The translations under genes and the position numbers were made by a program. This document shows positions 56,263 through 64,000 of a stretch of 64,000 nucleotides of DNA, piece after piece. Source of the stretch: Nematopogon swammerdamellus (Eukaryota; Arthropoda; Insecta; Lepidoptera; Adelidae); the NCBI GenBank assembly GCA_946902875.1, contig OX336353.1, forward strand, positions 17,373,151 to 17,437,150, read 5' to 3'. Position 1 is the first letter of the stretch; every line of letters starts with the position of its first letter. The notes below the pieces were generated by a model. It was not told the origin of the DNA. It worked only from the letters and a program-made list of their open reading frames with translations, and searched no databases.

Positions 56263-58019
56263 CACGCTCTTAATCTCTGGTCTGTGGGGAGGGTTTTTTG
56301 GTCAGAACTTATTTTACAAAATGGCGGCGCGAGTTGAATGCGCGCGCGAATGTTTCGAATAAGAAATAAAAAATATTTGTATAGGAGACACATACTTAGC
56401 GATTCTTTTAGTTGGTGAGATAACTAATGAACAATATAGAACATAATTATTATACATTTATAGTTCATATTACACAGTTTCATCCAAGTTTCATCCAAGG
56501 AGGCGTGATTTGTGTACCTTCTGTTTCCTAGAACTCCTATGACCGTTTGAAGTTTGACAGTTCAATTCTTAGAAGTCTATGGTAAAGTAGATAAGCTGAT
56601 CTGTTCAAAAAGGTCATAACTCTAATAGCTTTTCATACAAAATCATTTCTAAAAGAGACTCAGAAAAGGTACGTTTTTATTTAGCCAAATTTATCCCCTT
56701 TTGTTTCGGCCTTTGTATGTGTGCGGTCGCTTGTATTTGATTGGTTCTTTCTGTAATGTGTTCTTTATTTTACTCTGCATTATTTACAACGCATTTTAAA
56801 CCCTATTCTGGCAGTAATATGTTTTAAAATCGCATGTAAAGAGGCCATGGTATTCTGCGCATGGATTCATGTTTACACACATTGGCGGCAATCACGGATC
56901 CGTGGTTACACAGACCAGAGGTTAAGCCAAGGAAATTGTGCCCTCTACGTACTCTGAAAAAATCCATCTTAGACGTAGCAAAAATAATATAGCCTTAGAA
57001 AATAAAAGGAGTAGCGAGACGAGAGAGCCTTATTTAATACTCGAATGTCCCTTTCGGATATACACTGACCAAGTTACAATGGAGTTCAAAAGACGTTAAT
57101 AATGGAAAAAAATAAGGTTATGAGCTACGGAATCCTTCCGTGCACGCGGCCAACTGTACCGTAGATTCACCTGGAGGGTCGGGGTAGCTTCATCCTCCGC
57201 CTCCACCGCCGCCTCTTGCCGCTTTTTACACGAAAATTTTGTATATTTAGATGTAGTTATAGTCAGAGCCGAGCAGACAACCTTCTCAAACTGGCCTGGT
57301 CAGCCAGGGTAACTAGATCGCACCTCGTTAAACCGAAAGGTCGAAGCCCGACATAAAAGTGTGCTGTAGCGTTGTAAATAACGTATTGGTAAAAAGGAAA
57401 TAAATTATGACAGGCAGGTCATTCATCCGGCTATAATCATAATAACGTAGTCAGAGACTTATACTTTTGTTTTGTTTTAATATTTATTATATCAGCATGC
57501 AATCAAATTTTCTTGTTGTCATTTGTAAAGTCTGATTAGGAATATATGAGCGGCCGCCATATTGCGGAATTTCGTTGGAACTAATTTCTTACACTGGCCA
57601 CAATGATATTTGATTTTGACAATCTGTTGTCAATGTCGCATGTTCATAATCTTTGACGCGATGGCGCGATCGTCCATGGTGGGCATAATCCAGCCCATTG
57701 CGCCGTGGCGTCATGCCATAGGTTCACGCCAGTCCTCCCGTGCATGTGCGACAGCGAACACACATCCATTTCGCTCAGTTCACCTGGAGAAGTAGATCGG
57801 AGCGGTACGATTGCACGTGCGTGTATCTAGGGGTGAGCGTGTAACAAGTAGACGACTGACCACAATTTGGAGCGATCGTTCATGGTCTAATATTTCGGAT
57901 TACATCCATTCGTCGTCACGCCAATTGTAATGAAGTCAATCGGCGCGATCGTCCATGCCCAGCTTTATGAGGCGCCTGGAAATCCGTGGTTTGCACGAGT
58001 CAGTAAGCCTGGAGGCGCT
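56263..58019. other. Intergenic stretch with a recurring motif
   Basis: No coding sequence recognised. The motif gcgatggcgcgatcgtccat occurs at 57658; variants at 57871 and 57942. Confidence 0.5.
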
Positions 58020-58145
58020 ATACATAGGAGGACAGGGGTAGCCGCGCGTCGGCGCACACGCGCCAGCGCGTCAGTCTAGCGCCGGCGACCGATCTTAGTC
58101 CCCGTCCGCCGCTCAGGCGGAGCGAACGTGCGCGTCTGTCACAAA
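58020..58145 (+). promoter_or_regulatory. GC-rich upstream region of the THAP exon
   Basis: About 125 bp rich in CpG (cgcgcgtcggcgcacacgcg at 58044 onward) directly before the THAP start codon, in otherwise AT-rich DNA. No TATA box seen. Read as a possible promoter/5' UTR. Confidence 0.35.
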
Positions 58146-58225
58146 ATGCCTCATTGTGCAGTGCTTTGGTGCAAAAAGTCGTCGAAAAATTCAAACTTGA
58201 ACACAGATGGAGTCACCTTTCACGA
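58146..58225 (+). CDS. Orphan THAP-type zinc finger first exon
   Basis: ATG opens MPHCAVLWCKK and ends in GVTFH before a consensus donor gtaagt (58226). MPxC-x4-C followed about 15 residues later by FH is the N-terminal half of a THAP (C2CH) DNA-binding domain, and introns often follow this point. No convincing second exon with FP...W...C..HF was found before the window's Rab8 gene. It may be a host THAP gene with a distant exon or the 5' end of a P-type transposon. Confidence 0.5.
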
Positions 58226-58912
58226 GTAAGTACTTTCATTCAATTTGATAGCATTTTTCGCTTGAATTTCAGTAACAAACATCGGCGTAAATATGTATGG
58301 AGAGCTCTTTTCTGCTTACCCACCATAGGTCGACTATCGTGTTGGATGCAGTTAGCTCTTGTAATTTTTTTTGTTTATTGATAAATATGTATGTTAAATG
58401 TATACAGATATTTCATGCATTCTGCCTTATTGCCAAAGGACATTTCTTCTAGTCAACCTCAGCAGGTTTCCTCGTTCAATATTCGTTTATCGCGCTTTTT
58501 TCATTCAACCAGTACCTACCGGTTTTTACTTTTGAGCGACTCTAAAGGAATTAATTACTTTAGGTCATGCGTCTACCGGGAATTAGTCTTGTTATGCTTA
58601 GCATTAACAAAATTAATTCATAATGAATACCCCGTTAGCATTTAGCACTGCTAAGCGCCCTGATGAATAAAAATTAATGCTAAATGCTAAGCAATAATCA
58701 CATTTAATTTTAGTTAGCATTGCTGTTGCGTTCGTAAAACTTTGTTGGTTCGTTTGTTTTGGAACGCACAAAGCAATGAAGTATGTGCTATTTATCTGTG
58801 GTACTGCTAAATGCTAAATGCTATATAGCGCCTGCGCTCCGCTGCTAGCTAGCTAGCTAGCATCTAAATGCGAAATGCGATGCGATCATGCGAGTGAGGG
58901 GTCGGAATTATC

Positions 58913-59440
58913 ATCTGTCACGTGATCATTAGTTTTGGTCATATCTACAGAACCACTGGACTTAGACCCATCGTGTTGGTACTCAAACTGAACGTCTCGG
59001 TGAGATCTACCCATCTGTCACGTGATAATTTGTTTTGGTCATATCTCGAGAACCACTGAACTTAGACCCATCGTGTTGGTACTCAAACTGAACATCTCGA
59101 TGAGATCTACCCATCTATCACGTGATAATTTGTTTTGGTCATATCTCGAGAACCAATGGACTTAGACCCATCGTGTTGGTACTCAATCTGAACGTCTCGA
59201 TGAGATCTATCCATCTGTCACATTAACTTTTGTTTTGGTCATAGCTCGAGAACCACTGGTGCTAGACCCATCGTGTTGGTACTCAAACTTCAGGTCTCGG
59301 TGAGATCTATCCATCTGTCACATGAACTTTTGTTTTGGTCATAACTCGAGAACCACTGGTGCTAGACCCATCGTGTTGGTACTCAAACTTCAGGCCTCGG
59401 TGAGATCTATCCATCTATCACATGAACTTTTGTTTTGGTT
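58913..59440 (+). repeat. 100-bp tandem satellite, about 5.2 units
   Basis: Unit starts fall exactly 100 bp apart (tgtca at 58916, 59016, 59116, 59216, 59316, 59416). Core: ttgttttggtcata, cgagaaccactgg, tagacccatcgtgttggtac, gtctcg.tgagatct.cccatct. Confidence 0.95.
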
Positions 59441-59491
59441 TATTCACACGCTTGAGTGAATTCGCACTTCATATACACGGTGTTGCAGTTG

Positions 59492-59748
59492 CCTCCGTAA
59501 TATTTCTAACTGACATAAGGGGGTTATTCTATATGTGAAACTAAACAACTTATGTGGCGAAAACATTTTTTTTAACAAAAAAATTTTTTTTTTCCGTAAA
59601 TATTTTAAATGCATATTCTCAAAATGTATTGAGAAAAAAAATTTGTTTTCTTCAAATTAAAAAGTCGTACAACAAAAGTTGTGGTTATTTCACGTAAAGA
59701 ATCACCCCCTTTCGGGTTTTACGGTTGGGGTTGCAACACCGTGTATAA
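59492..59748. mobile_element. MITE, 257 bp
   Basis: Ends atacacggtgttgca and tgcaacaccgtgtat. The right end with cccctttcgggttttacgg also occurs at 25183-25225. Confidence 0.75.
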
Positions 59749-59749
59749 G

Positions 59750-60911
59750 ACATTCATTGTGTGTTTTCATTCCATCATGAACTGTCGAGCGATATTTTTC
59801 GCATTCGCATTTAGCATTTAACGTTAGCATGTTAATGGCGTAAGTGAATTAAATTAATGCTTTTTCGAATTAATTAACAACACTACCGGGAATATCAGAT
59901 CGCGGATATTTAGGAGAATTAAAAATAATTGACATGGTAGGGTAGATTTTCGCGAATTTTTCGCGAAGTCATATTGCAATATAATTTGTCATATCGTTGG
60001 CTAAGTAATTAGCAAATAGTTGTTAATAATATAATTATATTTTTTTTGGTTACAAAACTTTTCGACTTTCTAACATTATTTTTTTTATTTTGGAAAATTC
60101 CAATAACAAATACTCCAATAAGATAATACCAATGTACGAGGTCTTACATATCATTGTTTTGGAAATTTTATGTAGATTTATAATAAAGTATCCGAGGTAT
60201 CTCAGAACTTAGAACTATTATCGTGTTTATGCGAAAATCTGCAAATTCGCAAAATTGTGAAAGGGGCGTTGCCTTTGTTCATTTAAGAGAAAGTTATATT
60301 ATTCCCTTTATGTAAAGAAGGGTTAAATATTGTTAAATCCGTTTCATCTTTTCATCGCGAATCGACACAATGAGCGACTTATTGTATGAATCCCGTTCAA
60401 ACGTATGGAAGACTGGCGTCACTTGGCTACCTACTCGCTCGGCCAATCACGGCGTTCCATGCGCCGCTCCCGCCTCAGACTTCACACCCCTTTGGCGGCT
60501 ACCTCGGTTCTCATACAAACGATGCCGTATTTCGTATCCAGGCTTACTGACTCGTGGTGGTTTGGCATTACGCCAAATATTGGCTCACGGTTTTGACACA
60601 AAACCGTGAGACGTGGTTCCAACTGACGCGATGGCGCGATCGTCCATGGTGAACTTTATGGTCCTGGTCAGTGGTCAGGCTTTAGTTAAGTTGGTATAAT
60701 ATGGTATATAGTAGATTGTAAATTCAGGAAACCGAAAAACCCCCACTTTTTATTGACTAATGAATGACTAACAAAGTGTGAACGTATTGATAACGGTTGC
60801 GTTCGGTGAAAGGGCTACGTCATCTCCGCGCCTTAATTCTGGCAACTTTTTTTACGATTACTCAAAATGCCAAATGAAGTGCTCGCCTGATCGCTGTAGT
60901 TCTGTAATAAA
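59750..60911. other. Rab8 upstream region
   Basis: AT-rich to 60350, then mixed sequence with the motif gcgatggcgcgatcgtccat at 60628. No TATA box was identified. Probably contains the Rab8 promoter and 5' UTR. Confidence 0.4.
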
Positions 60912-61035
60912 ATGGCTAAGACTTACGATTACCTTTTCAAGCTGTTGCTGATCGGCGATTCTGGTGTCGGCAAAACATCCATCTTGTTCCGCTTCTCCGA
61001 GAACGCCTTTAACATTTCCTTTATATCCACAATCG
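60912..61035 (+). CDS. Rab8: Rab8 exon 1
   Basis: 124 nt, phase 0 to 1, donor gtgagt. P-loop and start of switch I. Upstream context ataaaATGGC is a usable insect start. Confidence 0.96.
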
Positions 61036-63475
61036 GTGAGTCACTACGTTTCTATGAAACCAATCAACCTTGCGCATCAGCCCTTCACCAAATTAGTGGA
61101 GTAACTTGTGATGCGATAACTCCTTGAATATCGGATCATTGCAGGATAACGCCCGCATGGCGGAAGATTGCTCTAAAAATATTGAAACCTCCGCGTACGT
61201 GTAGACTTGAAAATTTTTATGAATTTTTTATGAGGCTGACTGCCAATTTGCGTTGGTTGAATAGTAACAAGAGGTTACGTTCATTGTCGAATATATGGCC
61301 AGTGATTGTATCAAAATGAGTCGGTAGGAGCAATGAACACCGCTATCTGTTGAATAATCATTTATACTAATTATTCAGTGTCTTCTTGAAAAAGTGTTAA
61401 TTAAATAATTTATGATATTTCCTATTATTATAATCTATGGAATTGCATAGGGTACGCTTTATACTTTCCTTCCTCGAATAAAACTCGTCTAATATTGTGA
61501 AAGATTTTACCCTGTATTATGTGCTTATCTCAAACAGCACACATTCGGATAGTGGAGGCTTTTAATCAAAACTAAACCCAAAGTTGACACGTATCGTGAG
61601 ACAAACTTACAAAATTATTTTTGCAAACAAAGTTATAAATTTTGTTGTTGGGGGTTTTTTTTTTGAACAAAGTTCCTTATCGCAAGTTTCACTCCAGACA
61701 CTTGGCGAATGAGAGCTAGGCCGAAAAAAGTGTAAGACTTCGACCGTAAACAACACTTGCTGTATTAAGTGTGTTTGTGTGTTTACAAGCGTATGATAGA
61801 AGCGTATACATAGATAGGTACCTATATTACTGCAGTATAGACATCATTTATTTTTTTATTTTTCATTTATTTAATTACTCTAAAATATTGTTAATTTATT
61901 TCATTGTGCCACAGGGTGTCCCACGACACCTTCTATAGTCTCTTTTACATTTATTAAGTGCGTTCATATTGATATTTTTGCTTCAGGTATTGACTTCAAA
62001 ATAAGAACTATAGACCTCGACGGGAAAAAAGTAAAGCTGCAGATATGGTGAGTGTTGTGTGTGCAATTAATTAATTGTATATTCGTATTAGTTACGCACA
62101 TGCGTACCAATCGGTTCTGCAGATCCTTCCTCCACAGAACCGGTAAACTCTGGAACGCAAGCTCTCCCTGCCCACATATTTCCCCCCAAGTACAGTCTCG
62201 GGTCCTTCAAGAGAGGCGTGAATGGGCACCTGTCAGGCCGGCATGTCATTCGCAGTCCCAGCGTGCGACCGAATGTCCATGGGCATCGCTAGACATCTTA
62301 TGGGTGGCTCGGCGCCACATGTCGCGTTTACTATAAAAAATAAAAAAATACCTAATCACAAATTTTATTAATATAATAGATAATGTCATTCAGTAAGCGT
62401 TTATTCATCTACAGCTGGACATACGACTCTCCAATCTTTATTCAGTCCACCTGGACGTCAGCGGTACAGAACCACTGCTTTACGCCGGGTGAACTAGGTG
62501 CCATCTCGGTGCTTCCCTTCATTTCATGTCGGCTACACTGAACTGGACGGAAAACACGAACTATTTACATAGCCGTTTCGACCAACATTTCATTCAGTGT
62601 GGTGGTACCAACCCGGCCGGGATAAACCCTACCACCTAGTAAGGTAAGAAGGGCGTACTGTGTGGGGTCGGTACTTAATAAGAATAGTCCCACTGCATCT
62701 CTCCTCGTGCATGTCGTAAAAGGCGACTAAGGGATAAGCGGCCCGCAGACACCCCGGTCGACTTGTGGCTTCCACGGAAGACACAGGCTGGCTGGGGTAG
62801 CTGGAGACTGCGGGGTTTTGCACGAAGGTCCCCAACCAAGCGGGATTAGTTTGCAGGCCTAGAGCCAACCCCAAACCAAAACAACAACAACAAGGTAAGA
62901 AGGGAAGGGAACTACAGTTTAACGTGGAATCCGAACCACACGGTCAGCCTCCAACGGTCGAGCGGTCACCCGTATGAAGTATGAACGTGTATGAAGAAAC
63001 TGTATGAAAAAAATCCTTACCTTTAATAAAATCCAACGTCTGCTTTCTGTATCTACGTCTGTCTGTCCGCTTATAACTCGAGAACCACTGAACCGATTTT
63101 AATAAAAACAAATTCTACAGATAGCTTGATTCTTCCCATCAACTATAGGCTACTTACTATCACGCTGAATGGCTTATGAGGTTAGCAGTGAAGTTAAATA
63201 TGAGAGCGGGCGGAGCCGCGGGCACAGCTATTCTATATAAGAGCGTTTGTAAAGAGTGCACTTGTGTTAGGGATACGGCGGGGCAGGAGCGGTTCCGCAC
63301 CATCACGACGGCGTACTACCGCGGCAGTATGGGCATCATGCTCGTGTACGACGTGACCAACGAGAAGAGCTTCGAGAACATCAAGAACTGGATCCGCAAC
63401 ATCGAGGAGAACGCCAGCGCAGATGTCGAGAAGATGATACTCGGCAACAAGTGCGACCTCACCACCAACAGACAG
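60912..63475 (+). CDS. Rab8: Rab8 small GTPase, first 130 codons (3' end outside window)
   Basis: Membrane-trafficking GTPase of the exocytic route; switches between GDP and GTP on vesicles. Three exons join in frame. Start ATG at 60912 gives [16 protein letters not shown], the Rab8 N-terminus. P-loop GDSGVGKT (residues 15-22), switch [15 protein letters not shown] with the Mg-binding Thr, switch [19 protein letters not shown], Rab8-type [17 protein letters not shown], and guanine-binding NKCD. Rab10 differs at several of these sites, so Rab8 is preferred. Residues 23 and 31 (Ser, Asn) differ from the usual Cys and Asp. About 75 C-terminal residues with the prenylated tail lie beyond the window. 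Confidence 0.94.
61987..62047 (+). CDS. Rab8: Rab8 exon 2
   Basis: 61 nt, phase 1 to 2, acceptor cttcag, donor gtgagt. [19 protein letters not shown]; final TG forms the Trp of WDTAGQE. Confidence 0.96.
62100..62348 (+). mobile_element. Non-LTR 3' end with A-rich tail
   Basis: [18 protein letters not shown] then a frameshifted [14 protein letters not shown] sequence; 3' end ctataaaaaataaaaaaa. Same family as 51340-51575, inside the Rab8 intron 2. Confidence 0.8.
62385..62482 (-). mobile_element. RTE LINE 3' tail fragment, inverted
   Basis: cattcagtaagcgtttattc, cagctggacatacgactctc and cggtacagaaccactgcttt correspond to the RTE tail in reverse. It abuts a SINE-B fragment. Confidence 0.65.
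62483..62975 (-). mobile_element. SINE-B, inverted, split by SINE-D
   Basis: 62483-62653 (ccgggtgaactaggtgccat to cctagtaaggtaagaaggg) continues at 62892 (aaggtaagaagggaagg) to the reversed head caacggtcgagcggtcaccc. SINE-D lies between. Confidence 0.85.
62654..62891 (+). mobile_element. SINE-D, full length with 13-bp target duplication
   Basis: 238 bp from cgtactgtgtggggtcggta to caaaacaacaacaac, flanked by identical aaggtaagaaggg (62641-62653 and 62892-62904). The direct repeats and CAA-type tail mark a retroposon. Confidence 0.87.
63010..63245 (+). mobile_element. Dispersed moth-type repeat in Rab8 intron
   Basis: aacgtctgctttctgtatct, actcgagaaccactgaaccg and gcgggcggagccgcgggcac. Ends about 25 bp before the Rab8 exon 3 acceptor. 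A further start appears at 63890-64000. Confidence 0.6.
63271..63475 (+). CDS. Rab8: Rab8 exon 3
   Basis: 205 nt, phase 2 to 0, acceptor tgttag, donor gtaagc. [18 protein letters not shown] to [12 protein letters not shown] dispersed repeat ends about 30 bp before the acceptor. Confidence 0.96.
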
Positions 63476-64000
63476 GTAAGCGGGGCTTCAGTGTCTCCGC
63501 TCACGATTTGAACAAAATTGGTTAATTGTAGTAGGTTAATTGCTTCAGAAAATTATAGTAAAAATTTTGGCGAGGAAATTTGTATTTTGAGAAAAAAAAT
63601 ATTGTTGTCATTTCAATAATTTAAATGGTTTCTTTTGCGAGTTAAATGGTAGCCTTTAGGAAGTAAGTAGGAAGTAAAAAGAATTTCTAAAATAATGCAA
63701 AGACAATCTCTCCTCTCGATGTGTTATTTTATTAGTTTAGTAATTTTTTTTTAAACCACCAAAACAAATTTTTACCCCCCAGAGTCATACATACATAAAG
63801 TCACGACTGATCCAATGTGATAAATAGAACGGAACCCCACATGCTACCGTCCTCACACACCTCTGCTCATCCTCCTTATCCTTAATCTTCTGTACGTGTG
63901 TTTGTCACCTAACTCCGCCTAAACAGCTGGACCGATTTAGATGAAATTTTGAGTGTATATTTGAGTGGATCCCTGGATGGTTTGAAAATACATTTGAACC

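Noticed and set aside
58266..58381. Second exon of the THAP gene (NKHRRKYVWRALFCL)
   Set aside because: Phase fits, but the FP and later Cys/His residues of THAP are missing; likewise an FPRS candidate at 58468 lacks the rest of the domain.
60370..60609. Upstream open frame before Rab8
   Set aside because: No family similarity, no link in frame or splice sites to Rab8.

Overview
The window is nuclear DNA of an insect, most likely a lepidopteran. Evidence: intron-rich genes with GT-AG splice sites, insect-type protein sequences, and dense short interspersed repeats and fold-back elements of the kinds common in moth and butterfly genomes (the lepidopteran assignment rests on recalled repeat character, not on a search). 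No prokaryotic features, CRISPR arrays or intact tRNA/rRNA genes were found.

Layout. (1) 335-36517, + strand: the 3' two thirds of a large unconventional myosin gene. Thirty exons join in frame into 2026 codons plus stop: second half of the motor, converter, three IQ motifs, a proline-rich and Gln-rich linker, then MyTH4-FERM-MyTH4-FERM with no SH3 domain. The ATP-binding P-loop and switch I lie upstream of the window. The architecture fits the insect myosin XV / Myo10A (sisyphus) group or the related class XXII. (2) 36518-48290: no host gene recognised; MITEs, a dead mariner, SINEs, fold-back elements, a microsatellite and a 51-bp minisatellite. (3) 48291-52132, - strand: a complete six-exon gene for RNA polymerase II subunit Rpb7 (173 aa). 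(4) 52133-60911: a tandem duplication carrying a filled and an empty MITE site, a decayed P-type transposase, large inverted repeats, one orphan THAP zinc-finger exon with a GC-rich upstream region, and a 100-bp tandem satellite. (5) 60912-63475, + strand: the first three coding exons (130 codons) of the small GTPase Rab8; the C-terminal part lies beyond the window.

The three host genes show no operon-like link. Rpb7 is a basal transcription subunit. Rab8 and the MyTH4-FERM myosin both belong to families that act in actin- and membrane-based transport, but adjacency is not evidence of joint function. The myosin introns are filled with repeats, and several repeats sit at splice sites.

No new host defence or biosynthetic system was found. 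The most interesting signals are a SINE whose head combines tRNA-type boxes with a 5S rRNA-derived segment, several SINE families sharing one body behind different heads, a tandemly duplicated 3' splice site in front of myosin exon 29, a possible frame-preserving cassette exon, and a MITE insertion with its empty site preserved in a neighbouring duplicate.
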